Of a DNA stretch of 64,000 nt, positions 18,881-26,953 are shown piece by piece. Within the stretch, counting starts at the first letter, position 1. Every line of letters begins with the position of its first letter. A model generated the notes under the pieces. The model did not search any database, had not been told where the DNA came from, and was given only the letters and a program-made list of their open reading frames with translations. This stretch comes from an uncultured Dyadobacter sp. (GTDB taxonomy: Bacteria; Bacteroidota; Bacteroidia; Cytophagales; Spirosomataceae), in the NCBI RefSeq assembly GCF_946482605.1, contig NZ_CAMLSE010000017.1:62001-126000 (forward strand). The letters are read 5' to 3'. Both the position numbers and the translations under genes were made by a program.

Positions 18881-19141
18881 TAATTTTGGACGTTTTGTTA
18901 AGGTTTTCAGAAAAGTTTGGCAAAACCCCTCCCGTTCATCTTCGCAGATGAGGACCCGGCCAGGTTCAGAGAGGGCATCGGAGTCGAAAGTGGTGTCAAC
19001 ACATTCGGCTCTTTTTCTTTTTCAGGGAAGTCGTTCAATGCATAGGCAGGCAGTTTGAGTTAAAAGGTTCAGGGTTTAGGAGTCAGGCGTTTGTAATGGA
19101 TTGGGGTTTAGGGATCTGGTTTCGGTTTTAATTCAATGTTT
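18881..19141. other. Intergenic gap between FecR and SusC (minus-strand operon)
   Basis: These 261 bases carry no convincing reading frame. The stretch 19050-19135 is notably G/T-rich on the plus strand with several GGTTTAG-like words. A promoter for the minus-strand SusC gene is expected here, as sigma-dependent receptors are usually transcribed separately from their regulators, but I could not place a box with confidence. Confidence 0.4.
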
Positions 19142-20164
19142 TTACGGGCAGCCCTTGCCGCTCAGATATATTTTGGTGCCTTTGATCCGGTACGTTGCAT
19201 TGACCGACGCCGCCATCAGGGCCAGCTGGGTAAACATCGGCTGCTGGTTCATATCGGCGGTAAAAAGGCAGTTTTTCAGTTTGTCGTTGGTCAGCACAAT
19301 GTCGATTCCGTAGGCCTTCCCGAATGTCTCCGTCACCTGGGTGAGGCGGGCATCGTCGAAAACGAATGCATTTTTGTAACGATCTTCCATTACCGGGCGC
19401 TTTACCAGCATGGCCAGGAAAGTCTTGTTGTCGGGCGTGTATGTAACGCTCTGGTTGCGGCTCAGGACCACGCCGCTGCCGATGTCTCCCGAAGCTGCTT
19501 CTTTTTCCTTATCTTTTTGAAATACAGATACTTTTCCGGTAACGACCGACACTTCCACAGCCTGGTCCGCTATGGCCCGGTTCACCCAGAAACTCGTTCC
19601 CAGCACCTTGGTCGTGATTTCGCCGGTGTACACCAGAAAGGGTTTCCGCTCATCCCTCGCCACTTCAAAGAATGCTTTGCCCGTGAGGTAGATCTCGCGC
19701 CTGTTGTTCTGAAAATCGGCCGGATATTCAATGGTGCTTTGCGGTTGCAGGCTCACGCGCGATCCGTCGGAAAGCTGGACCCACATCGGGCTGGCTGACG
19801 TATTGGTACGGGTAACCAGGCGCTCGGATGCAATTCCATAACGTTGACCACAGGCACGGTGGCGGCTCCATTGGTATCCACCCCAGGCGGCCAGCACCAA
19901 CACTGCGGCAGCGGCCCACCGCCATTTGAAAAAGAAATGCAACGGCTTGTGTTCAGCCACTGCCGGCCTTTCTGCCGCCGCCCCGGTTCGGGACAGGATC
20001 GCCTGCCAGAGCCGTTCCTCGGTTTCCTCCGATTGCTCGCCGGTAAGGTCTGTTCCGTCCCCATCGGTCAATGCGAACCATTGATCCACCAGCCGGGCTT
20101 CCCGTTCGGTGCATTCACCGGAGCGGTAGCGGGTCAGTAACTGATGAAAATGACGTTTGTTCAT
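19142..20164 (-). CDS. FecR-family anti-sigma factor
   Basis: A 340-residue inner-membrane anti-sigma protein. The N-terminal cytoplasmic part (residues 1-78) is acidic and helical, a single membrane helix lies near 80-98 (FKWRWAAAAVLVLAAWGG), followed by the FecR domain (about 125-225, VQLSDGSRVSLQPQSTIEYP and VLGTSFWVNR) and a C-terminal DUF4974 domain (about 265-335, including FDDARLTQVTETFGKAYGI). It lies 110 bases downstream of its sigma gene, both on the minus strand, and precedes the STN-containing SusC. It should couple ligand binding at that receptor to release of the sigma factor. Confidence 0.92.
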   Translation of the reverse strand: MNKRHFHQLLTRYRSGECTEREARLVDQWFALTDGDGTDLTGEQSEETEERLWQAILSRTGAAAERPAVAEHKPLHFFFKWRWAAAAVLVLAAWGGYQWSRHRACGQRYGIASERLVTRTNTSASPMWVQLSDGSRVSLQPQSTIEYPADFQNNRREIYLTGKAFFEVARDERKPFLVYTGEITTKVLGTSFWVNRAIADQAVEVSVVTGKVSVFQKDKEKEAASGDIGSGVVLSRNQSVTYTPDNKTFLAMLVKRPVMEDRYKNAFVFDDARLTQVTETFGKAYGIDIVLTNDKLKNCLFTADMNQQPMFTQLALMAASVNATYRIKGTKIYLSGKGCP

Positions 20165-20274
20165 AGGACGGGAATGGTTTGGATAGAAGACTGGAAAAAC
20201 GAGCTGTACCGCAAAATGGAAAAATATTTATTTGAATAATTATATTAAATGGCTCGAATTGGGCTAAAAATTCT

Positions 20275-20838
20275 TTAAAATTTACCAGCTGCCACGATAA
20301 TGAGAACCATGAAAATGAATTCTCTGAGGTGCGTTTTGAGTGCCCGCAATGCCTGGGTGATGTGATACTCGACGGTGCGTTCGGGCACGCCGAGCTCGGT
20401 GGAGATCTGACGGATGGTGTTTCCCTCGAAGCGGTTGAGGACAAAGATCCTGCGTGTTTTTTCGGGAAGTTGTCCTATCGCAAGCTGCATGGCCTGTTCC
20501 AGTTCGTCGAGAAAGAGAGGGTAATCGGGTTCGCTGGGCGAATCGATCTCGTCGAGGGTGGCGAAGGCCTTGCTTTTGTAGTGGTCGATGACCCGGTTGC
20601 GGACCGCGGTCAAAAGGTAGCCTTGCAGGTTTTTGACCTGAAGTGAATTTCTCTTTTCCCAGAGCGTGACGAAAAGGTCCTGGACGATCTCCCCGGCGGT
20701 ATCGGCGTCGCGGGTTTTGGCATAGGCAAAGTCGTACAGCCGTTTCCAGTAGCGGCGGTAAATGTCCTCGAAAGCGTATGGATCGTCATTTCCGAGGCGG
20801 TCTAGGAGTTGCGGATCGTCCGGAAGTAGCGGCTGCAT
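20275..20838 (-). CDS. ECF RNA polymerase sigma factor, FecI-like
   Basis: A 187-residue ECF sigma factor. Region 2 shows YAFEDIYRRYWKRLYDFAY and AGEIVQDLFVTLWEKR; region 4 shows the helix-turn-helix TIRQISTELGVPERTVEYHI. The C-terminal tail is hydrophobic (FIFMVLIIVAAG), which is common in this Bacteroidota sigma family. It heads the minus-strand regulatory and uptake cluster and is divergent from the exported isomerase gene at 21052, so the 213-base gap between them probably holds both promoters. Confidence 0.92.
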   Translation of the reverse strand: MQPLLPDDPQLLDRLGNDDPYAFEDIYRRYWKRLYDFAYAKTRDADTAGEIVQDLFVTLWEKRNSLQVKNLQGYLLTAVRNRVIDHYKSKAFATLDEIDSPSEPDYPLFLDELEQAMQLAIGQLPEKTRRIFVLNRFEGNTIRQISTELGVPERTVEYHITQALRALKTHLREFIFMVLIIVAAGKF

Positions 20839-21051
20839 GGGTAATCGTACAAGGTGGTTTCGGTTTTTAAACGGACTGTATTTTCGGATGTCCGTGCTTA
20901 ATAAGCGTTTTTATGAAAATTAATACTTAAAAATGGACAAAGGCAGGGTAACATGCCAATTGGTTCGTCATGGTTCGATGAGGAGGCTGGCCCGAACGCC
21001 GGCAGTTTCACACTTTCGATCACAAAAACTCAAATCCATCACCCGTTTCCT

Positions 21052-21906
21052 ATGAGAATCAAACATTTGACGCTCCTCGCCGCGCTCGCCTGCGGATACT
21101 CTTCCGTCGCACAGAAAGGAAAGCCGCTCTTCCCGGAACAGCCCGGGATGGTGTCGTACACTTTTCGTTCCAGCTTTTCAAAAGACGCCGCTGCTACCCT
21201 CGACACCCTGAAAGCCCTTAAAATAAAGGACATGGAATTTTCGAGCCTCTTCGGAAAAACAGCCGCTGAACTCCGCAAATTGCTCGACGAGCGTGCGATG
21301 AAATGCTCGTCTTTCGGGGTTGGTTATGCCGATGCCCTCAACAAGACGCAGGAAGTTGGGAGTAATGTCAAGGCGCTGGGCGCCAGTTATGTGCGCGTAG
21401 CCTGGGTGCCGCATAAAGGACCATTTACCCTGGAAGCGGCGCAGCAGACCGTCGCTGATTTTAACAAGATCGGCAAGCAGCTGAAAGACGAATTCGGGCT
21501 GACGTTCTGTTACCACAACCATGGCTACGAATTTGAGAAGCACGGTGACGGCACGCTGATGGACTACATTATCCAGAACACCGATCCGAAATACGTGAGC
21601 TTTGAAATGGATCTGCTCTGGACTTATTTTCCGGGACAGGACCCCGCCGCACTGATCGCCAAGTATCCCGACCGATTCAAGCTGATGCACATGAAGGACC
21701 TCAAAAAAGGGATCACCGGAAACCTGTCCGGCGGCACACCGGTGGAGAACGATGTGGCCCTTGGTACCGGGCAGATCGACATTCCCGCTGTGCTGAAAGC
21801 GGCACGAAAATCGGGCATCAAACATTATTATATCGAGGACGAAAGCCCCAGCTACGGCAAGCAGGTACCACAGTCCATTGCCTATCTCAGAAGCCTGACT
21901 TATTGA
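21052..21906 (+). CDS. Exported sugar isomerase/epimerase-like TIM-barrel protein
   Basis: A 284-residue xylose isomerase-like TIM-barrel protein with a signal peptide (MRIKHLTLLAALACGYSSVAQ), so it acts outside the cytoplasm. I chose ATG 21052 for that signal, although the frame stays open upstream. Metal and substrate strands are visible: CYHNHGYEFEK with the family His, VSFEMDLLWTYFPGQDP, LMHMKDLKKG and YYIEDESPSYGK. It is closely followed by a strong terminator, so it is probably a single-gene unit. With the DUF1080 and Gfo/Idh proteins of the divergent operon it may complete periplasmic processing of 3-keto-glycosides; that is an inference from context. Confidence 0.85.
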   Translation: MRIKHLTLLAALACGYSSVAQKGKPLFPEQPGMVSYTFRSSFSKDAAATLDTLKALKIKDMEFSSLFGKTAAELRKLLDERAMKCSSFGVGYADALNKTQEVGSNVKALGASYVRVAWVPHKGPFTLEAAQQTVADFNKIGKQLKDEFGLTFCYHNHGYEFEKHGDGTLMDYIIQNTDPKYVSFEMDLLWTYFPGQDPAALIAKYPDRFKLMHMKDLKKGITGNLSGGTPVENDVALGTGQIDIPAVLKAARKSGIKHYYIEDESPSYGKQVPQSIAYLRSLTY

Positions 21907-21953
21907 GCCGGACAGGCAGGCGGCAAGGCTCCGGTTGTAACGCTTGTAGTTAT

Positions 21954-22010
21954 ACGCATACTTGCTTTCGGGATTTCTGATTCCGGAAACAGGTATGCGT
22001 TTTTGTTGTT
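21954..22010 (+). terminator. Rho-independent terminator upstream of the eCIS operon
   Basis: Left arm 21954-21971 pairs with right arm 21983-22000 (18 positions, one mismatch and two G-T pairs, 11-base loop), followed directly by a T-rich tract (TTTTGTTGTT). It ends the isomerase transcript and insulates the injection-system operon. Confidence 0.8.
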
Positions 22011-22085
22011 TCAGAGGGTTTTTGAAAAACATATACCGCTAAATAAGTGAAAATGACTTTTTAATAATTCAGTAAAATTATTGTC

Positions 22086-22093
22086 TACATTTG
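22086..22093 (+). promoter_or_regulatory. Candidate -7 promoter element for the eCIS operon
   Basis: TACATTTG matches the Bacteroidota -7 consensus TAnnTTTG. It lies between the terminator and the first eCIS gene and would place transcription start near 22100, leaving a 5' leader of about 45 bases before ATG 22144. Upstream is an AT-rich tract with TTTTT at 22058-22062 rather than a clear TTTG -33 box, with a spacing of about 23 bases, slightly long. Confidence 0.45.
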
Positions 22094-22143
22094 GTTCAGG
22101 TAATCAACTGCACTTCTTAAATACACGGTCAACGTGTCAGGCT

Positions 22144-22731
22144 ATGTTAGACAGCTGCCTAAGGGAAATTGTTACCCGCTTCAACGACTTTGTGATGTTA
22201 CCCAAAACGGTCCTCAACGGAGGCATTTCCGGCGTGTCCGAAGTGCTCGTCCTGGCCGACATCGCACGTCATGAGAAGCAGCAGGAAAGCGACGATCTGA
22301 TGCAGGACAAACTGATCCTCACACTGATCAGTCTTGAAGAAGAAAACAGTCTTAAAAACAACTACCCGATCCGGCAGGAACAATCTGTAACCATTTTCCA
22401 GAAGCCCACCCTTTATCTGAACCTGCATTTATTATTTTCCTCTAACTTCAAATTGTACACCGAAGCATTGAAGCATCTGAGCCTGGTCTTACAGTTTTTC
22501 CAGGCCAACCAGAACATTATTTACACGGATGAGTTCAGCAATACCTACAAGCTGACCTTCTCCATGCATAACATCGGATTTGAGAATCTGCATAATTTGT
22601 GGACCGTACTCGGCGGCCATTCGATGCCGTCCGTCATTTACAAGGCACGTTTACTTTTCGTACAGCAGTCGCCGCTTGCCGGGGCTGATGTGATCACCAA
22701 CATCCATTCAAAGGAGTATCTCGACCAGTAG
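22144..22731 (+). CDS. DUF4255 domain protein, eCIS cap/terminator protein (Pvc16-like)
   Basis: A 195-residue protein of the DUF4255 family, the Pvc16/Afp16 N-terminal type, which in characterised contractile injection systems caps the distal end of the tube and stops its growth. The N-terminus MLDSCLREIVTRFNDFV followed by a beta-rich core (LILTLISLEEENSLKNN, LYLNLHLLFSSNF) and the C-terminal block MPSVIYKARLLFVQQ are typical. ATG 22144 was chosen over a TTG at 22081, because the TTG overlaps the candidate promoter and adds unconserved residues. It is the first gene of the continuous run to 53407, unlike PVC and Afp operons where this gene comes near the end. Confidence 0.88.
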   Translation: MLDSCLREIVTRFNDFVMLPKTVLNGGISGVSEVLVLADIARHEKQQESDDLMQDKLILTLISLEEENSLKNNYPIRQEQSVTIFQKPTLYLNLHLLFSSNFKLYTEALKHLSLVLQFFQANQNIIYTDEFSNTYKLTFSMHNIGFENLHNLWTVLGGHSMPSVIYKARLLFVQQSPLAGADVITNIHSKEYLDQ

Positions 22732-22759
22732 GACAAAAGATTGCTAATTTTCTTGTTGT

Positions 22760-23848
22760 ATGCTAAGCATTGAATACCGGAAGCTGTGTTCAATTCTGTT
22801 TCAGCACGCCTATTATCAAAACAAACGCAGCAGCGATTTCACGCTGGTGCCGACGGCGGCGTGCAGGCAGCATTTGGAACAGCTCGGACTGATCGTCAGG
22901 AAGATCGGCGACAGTACCGTGATCTTACAGCAAATGAACGGGGCAGAGCCGGAATATCCGCTCACGGCACCGGTATGCCTATCGTTCCTGGTGTACCTGG
23001 ATAACCCGCTCGTTTGGAACATTACCCATGTACCCGCAGCTGCCGGACAGGCGTTACGGCAGTTTTACCTGACCAACCTGAAAGTCGACGGCACCCTGCA
23101 GGACAAGCTGACGACGCAGGCCCGGTTGTCTCCGGACGACGCCTTACCTGCATTGAAACCCGCACGGTTTACGCTGGAACTGCCGAAAGGTGCCACCAGC
23201 GAGATCAGGATCAGGAGATTGCTGGCCGGAGAGGGGTGGAAGCCGTTTAAAAAAATAGCGGTGGGTGCCGAGCAAGAAACGGTCGAGATCGTTTTACGGG
23301 AGGCGGGACGTTATGAGATCACTAAGGGTTTAGCCGGAGAGACACCCGCGGAAATCCTGGTGAGCGAAGACGCGCTGGCTGCCGGTCCGTTCTTCGGTAT
23401 CCTGGATCTGTGGATCGATAGCAGCATCGCTCCTGACACGGAAAGGGTTGCGTATATAGATAATCGTTTGCTGGAATGGCATTACGTGCTGATCGACATC
23501 AAAAGCAGGAAAATCCAGTACGGGGATCCCTCGGATATCACCATCAGCTACGCACGGCACAGCGGCGATTCGGAATCGCCCTCCGCAGTGAACTTTGCAA
23601 TGCTGGCGGAAGGAGACATGGACGACAGGCTCCGGCAACTGGTGTCGCAGATCCGCGATGGAAGCCCGGATTCCGTCGAGAATGTATTTGTTTTCAAAAG
23701 TGATGTGCCGGTGCCGCTCATGGAACACAGGCCGCCCACAGTCCGGCTGGGAATGAACGGCGTCAGCAATTTCGCAAGCCTGCCTGTGCCGGACATCAGC
23801 ACGATCCGCATCCGCGGGAACAGTTCCCTGGTTTACTACAATATATAA
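22760..23848 (+). CDS. Conserved-position eCIS protein of unknown function (between cap and sheath)
   Basis: A 362-residue protein I cannot assign to a named family. It has no signal peptide and no membrane segment. The N-terminal third is mixed (MLSIEYRKLCSILFQHAYYQ), the middle (about residues 125-210) reads as a beta-sandwich (RFTLELPKGATSEIRI, VEIVLREAGRYEI), and the C-terminal part ends in alternating beta segments (ISTIRIRGNSSLVYYNI). Its location 28 bases after the DUF4255 gene and 27 bases before the sheath gene argues for a structural role, such as a second cap component, a sheath-end protein or a surface decoration. No motif identifies an enzyme. Confidence 0.6.
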   Translation: MLSIEYRKLCSILFQHAYYQNKRSSDFTLVPTAACRQHLEQLGLIVRKIGDSTVILQQMNGAEPEYPLTAPVCLSFLVYLDNPLVWNITHVPAAAGQALRQFYLTNLKVDGTLQDKLTTQARLSPDDALPALKPARFTLELPKGATSEIRIRRLLAGEGWKPFKKIAVGAEQETVEIVLREAGRYEITKGLAGETPAEILVSEDALAAGPFFGILDLWIDSSIAPDTERVAYIDNRLLEWHYVLIDIKSRKIQYGDPSDITISYARHSGDSESPSAVNFAMLAEGDMDDRLRQLVSQIRDGSPDSVENVFVFKSDVPVPLMEHRPPTVRLGMNGVSNFASLPVPDISTIRIRGNSSLVYYNI

Positions 23849-23875
23849 ATCCTGAAACAACTAAATGAATTGACT

Positions 23876-25696
23876 ATGGCTGCATTACCTGATACCCGGA
23901 TGCCAGGCGTGATCACGCAGGAAATTCCGACGTTACCGCCGTCGATCGGCGCAGTGCCCAGTGCCGTGCCCTGTTTTATCGGTTACACCGAAAAGGCCAG
24001 CAAGGATGGGGAGGACGTGACGCTCAAACCGGTGCGCGTACGCAACATGCGGGAGTACGAGGAGTGGTTCGGGCAGGCCCCCGACCAGCCGATCACGGTA
24101 GACCTCGATGAGGCCGTCGATGAAAGCGATCCGGCGAATCCCAGGACGACACGCGTGGATGTGAGGGCGGTTTCCATTACCGATTTCAAATTCCGGATGC
24201 ATTATGCCATGCAGTTGTATTATGCCAATGGGGGCGGGCCTTCTTTTGTGATCTCGGCGGGCAGCCAGGGTGACGGCACGGTGGATCCCAATCAACTGGT
24301 AGCGGGTATCGACGCTGCTAAAAAAGCAAAACAGATCACGATCCTGTCGTTTCCGGATGCGGTCAAGAACCTGAGCGGCAACAATTATTACAGTACTGTT
24401 GCTGCGGCCGCATTACAGCATTGCGACAAAATGAAAAACCGGGTGCTGATCCTCGATGTCAATGATGCCGAAAATGACAATGCGAAGGTAACGGCCAATT
24501 TCAGGTCAAAAGTGCCGCAAAGCATTAACCAGAAATACGCCGCCGCCTATTATCCGATGCTGTCGACCACGCTGGAATACAAGTTTGCCGACGCAGGGGT
24601 GACCGTACGTTTCCATCGGAAAAACGGAAGCCTGACGCCCGAACTCAAAAAGATCAGCGACGCCCTGAACGACTTCAATACCGCCGATATCAAAGCCCGC
24701 GCCTCCACGGAAAAGAGCGGGATGCTGGACCTGGTTAAAACGACTGTCGCACAGCTGATTGCGGATGATGCGGCCGTTACGCCAGCCAAGTTATCGGAGG
24801 AAACGCTGAAAGTGGTAAAAAAGAAGTATGACGTCAACGGCTGGCCCAAGGAACTCTCGGATGCCTTTGCGCTCGCCGACGCCAATGCCGTGAAAACCGA
24901 AGTGGATGCTTTGGTGGCCGCGGCTTCCGGAGAAGCGGGAACAGATCAGGCCGATCTCACGGCTAAGAAAAAGGCATATGGCGACCTGGTCGACGTAGAA
25001 AAAGCCAAGTCGTTGGGCGAAGGTTATTCGTTTAAACAGCTGGACGCCATTAAGGCACATAATAATCTGTTTTACAACCGGATCCGCGAAGGCGTGCGGG
25101 ACATACCCGTCGTGATGCCGCCGAGCCCAGCAATTGCGGGCCTGATGGTGCAGACCGACGCCATCCAGGGCGTATGGAAAGCTCCGGCCAATGCAGGCCT
25201 GGCCGCGGTGATCTCGCCGACGGTGGATGTGGACGACGATTTTCACGCCGACCTTAATGTAGATGCCAGCTCCGGCAAATCCGTCAATGCGATCCGCGCC
25301 TACGAAGGCAAGGGTATCCTTGTGTTCGGCGCGCGTACGCTGGCAGGGAACGACCTCGAATGGCGTTACATTTCGGTGCGGCGTACCTTCTGTTTTATCG
25401 AAGATTCGATCGGTCAGGCGATGCAGGACTTTGTTTTTGCGCCCAACACCCGCGACACCTGGATCAAAGTGAAAGCCATGATCAGCAACTTCCTGATCGA
25501 GATCTGGAAGGCTGGCGGGCTTTTTGGAAACACCACCAACGAGGCATTCCAGGTGAATGTAGGTTTGCCGGAAACGATGACCGACGTCGATATCCTCGAA
25601 GGACGTATGATCGTCGAGATCAAACTCCGGGTATCCCGTCCGGCTGAGTTTATCATCCTGCGCTACGAACACAAGTTCCAGGCTAATGCCGCTTAA
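23876..25696 (+). CDS. Contractile tail sheath protein (Pvc2-4-like)
   Basis: A 606-residue phage tail sheath-family protein that forms the contractile outer cylinder. ATG 23876 gives MAALPDTRMPGVITQEI; a TTG two codons earlier is less likely. The N-terminal domain (YTPGVY-like PGVITQEIPTLPPSI) and the C-terminal sheath core are clear: PPSPAIAGLMVQTDAIQG near residue 414, KGILVFGARTL, YISVRRTFCFIEDSI, NTRDTWIKVKAMISNFL and a final RPAEFIILRYEHKFQ strand. Between about residues 240 and 400 there is a Lys/Ala/Asp-rich, largely helical insertion. Only one sheath gene is present, whereas PVC and Afp have three. Confidence 0.95.
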   Translation: MAALPDTRMPGVITQEIPTLPPSIGAVPSAVPCFIGYTEKASKDGEDVTLKPVRVRNMREYEEWFGQAPDQPITVDLDEAVDESDPANPRTTRVDVRAVSITDFKFRMHYAMQLYYANGGGPSFVISAGSQGDGTVDPNQLVAGIDAAKKAKQITILSFPDAVKNLSGNNYYSTVAAAALQHCDKMKNRVLILDVNDAENDNAKVTANFRSKVPQSINQKYAAAYYPMLSTTLEYKFADAGVTVRFHRKNGSLTPELKKISDALNDFNTADIKARASTEKSGMLDLVKTTVAQLIADDAAVTPAKLSEETLKVVKKKYDVNGWPKELSDAFALADANAVKTEVDALVAAASGEAGTDQADLTAKKKAYGDLVDVEKAKSLGEGYSFKQLDAIKAHNNLFYNRIREGVRDIPVVMPPSPAIAGLMVQTDAIQGVWKAPANAGLAAVISPTVDVDDDFHADLNVDASSGKSVNAIRAYEGKGILVFGARTLAGNDLEWRYISVRRTFCFIEDSIGQAMQDFVFAPNTRDTWIKVKAMISNFLIEIWKAGGLFGNTTNEAFQVNVGLPETMTDVDILEGRMIVEIKLRVSRPAEFIILRYEHKFQANAA

Positions 25697-25730
25697 TGTT
25701 TTGTTTTATTCAGTTTAAAATCAAATTGTT

Positions 25731-26207
25731 ATGGCAGATACCATTTTTTTTCCGATACCCAAGTTCCGCTTTAAGGTAAAATGGGAGGGCCTCTCGAAAG
25801 AGGCAGAGATCGGTTTTACCGAGGTAACCGGCCTGGACTATCAGATCGACCCGATCGAGTACCGCGATGGCATGGATATCAACCTGTCGAAAAGGAAAAT
25901 GCCGGGCATCCGGAAGTTCAGCAACGTTACCCTGAAAAGAGGGGTATTTAAAGGCCTCAGTGATTTCTACGACTGGATCGACGGTGGTGAAAAAGCAAAC
26001 GACAAGGCTGTGGTGAAGCGTAAAACCTATCGGCGGACCGTCACCGTGACCCTCATGGATGAAGCCGCCACCGAAGTGGTTTCGTGGACTTTACAGAATG
26101 CATTCCCGATCAAAGTGCATTTCAGCGACTTGAAAGCCGACGGGAATGAGGTGGCCATCGACACGATCGAGCTGGCGCATGAGGGATTGTCGGTCAATTA
26201 CATCTAG
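25731..26207 (+). CDS. Inner tube protein (phage tail protein gp19 family, Pvc1/Pvc5-like), copy 1
   Basis: A 158-residue tube-forming protein. It matches the T4 gp19-like family in length and motif: PKFRFKVKWEGL, then GFTEVTGLDYQIDPIEYRDG, KRKMPGIRKFSNVTLKRGVF, and the C-terminal AFPIKVHFSDLKADGNEVA followed by IDTIELAHEGL. Hexamers of such proteins stack into the rigid tube that carries cargo and is driven out by sheath contraction. It follows the sheath gene by 34 bases. A second tube paralogue follows after 8 bases. Confidence 0.95.
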   Translation: MADTIFFPIPKFRFKVKWEGLSKEAEIGFTEVTGLDYQIDPIEYRDGMDINLSKRKMPGIRKFSNVTLKRGVFKGLSDFYDWIDGGEKANDKAVVKRKTYRRTVTVTLMDEAATEVVSWTLQNAFPIKVHFSDLKADGNEVAIDTIELAHEGLSVNYI

Positions 26208-26215
26208 CATTAGTC

Positions 26216-26671
26216 ATGGCATTTTATCCTCCTATTGGCTTTTTGTTCAAGGTGAGCATTAAGGGTGTTCCCGATGCTGAGGCGGATTTTCAGGAGGTAT
26301 CGGGGCTGTCGATGACGCTGGAAACGCAGGCGCTGAAAGAAGGTGGGCAGAACCGGTTTATTCACCAGCTGCCGGTTCGTACCACGTCGGATAAACTGGT
26401 GCTGAAACGCGGCCTGAAAGCGACATCATCGCTCCTGACCTGGTGCCGGGAGGCGATCGAAGATTTCTCGTTCAGCCCGAAGGACCTGGATATTTCCCTG
26501 CTCGACCCGGGCATCGACGATTCGCTGAACAATCCGCTGGTGTCGTGGCACATCTCGCATGCGTACCCCGTCAAATGGTCGCTATCGCCATTCAATGCGA
26601 TGAACAGCGAGCTGGCGATCGAGACGATCGAGATCCAATACCGGTTTTTCACGAAGACGTTTCCCGACTAG
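26216..26671 (+). CDS. Tube/tube-initiator protein (gp19 family, Pvc5-like), copy 2
   Basis: A 151-residue paralogue of the preceding tube protein: FYPPIGFLFKVSIKGV, DFQEVSGLSMTLETQALKEG, QLPVRTTSDKLVLKRGL, and SHAYPVKWSLSPFNAMNSE followed by LAIETIEIQYRFF. It diverges clearly from copy 1. In PVC and Afp the second tube paralogue forms the first ring(s) that join the baseplate spike to the main tube, and I infer that role here from order and sequence. It is followed by a 91-base spacer with a hairpin before the next gene. Confidence 0.93.
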   Translation: MAFYPPIGFLFKVSIKGVPDAEADFQEVSGLSMTLETQALKEGGQNRFIHQLPVRTTSDKLVLKRGLKATSSLLTWCREAIEDFSFSPKDLDISLLDPGIDDSLNNPLVSWHISHAYPVKWSLSPFNAMNSELAIETIEIQYRFFTKTFPD

Positions 26672-26673
26672 CC

Positions 26674-26761
26674 ATTGCCGGTGTTATCACCGGCAATCCG
26701 ATACTAAATCGGTAGCAACGCAACCGATACCAAACCAGTAGCGACATAACACATCATCACC
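26674..26761 (+). repeat. Intra-operon hairpin and imperfect tandem repeat
   Basis: The widest gap inside the structural operon (26672-26762) holds a perfect 10-base stem with a 4-base loop (26674-26683 with 26688-26697, core GCCGGTG), then two adjacent imperfect copies of a roughly 26-base unit with the words ATACTAAATCGGTAGC and ATACCAAACCAGTAGC. There is no T run, so it is not a typical terminator. It could protect the upstream tube mRNA or attenuate transcription after the abundant sheath and tube genes. Confidence 0.55.
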
Positions 26762-26762
26762 C

Positions 26763-26951
26763 ATGGTTGAAATCAAGGAACTGGTCATCCGGGCTAACTT
26801 CAGTGAGAGCCCGAAAGACAAAGGGGACGGTAAGGACAAATCCGGCAAAGACTGCGCCCAATCCGACACGACCGAGGGGGCGAATGAGGACATTATTGAA
26901 GCCTGCGTGCGGCAGGTACTGGCCATTCTCGAACGACGAACCGATCGCTGA
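26763..26951 (+). CDS. DUF5908 family small eCIS protein
   Basis: A 62-residue acidic protein starting MVEIKELVIRA, the signature opening of the DUF5908 family found in Bacteroidota contractile injection loci. The middle is Lys/Asp/Ser-rich and probably disordered (SPKDKGDGKDKSGKD), and the C-terminus is helical (DIIEACVRQVLAILE). It sits at the position of pvc6 and stops 2 bases before the LysM gene, so the two are likely translationally coupled. Its function is not established. Confidence 0.8.
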   Translation: MVEIKELVIRANFSESPKDKGDGKDKSGKDCAQSDTTEGANEDIIEACVRQVLAILERRTDR

Positions 26952-26953
26952 TC

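Noticed and set aside
19050..19135. Telomere-like GGTTTAG-type words upstream of the minus-strand SusC gene
   Set aside because: The words are irregular in spacing and sequence and do not form a tandem array.
22081..22143. Upstream TTG start for the DUF4255 protein
   Set aside because: The extra 21 residues are unconserved and overlap the predicted -7 promoter element; ATG 22144 fits the family start.
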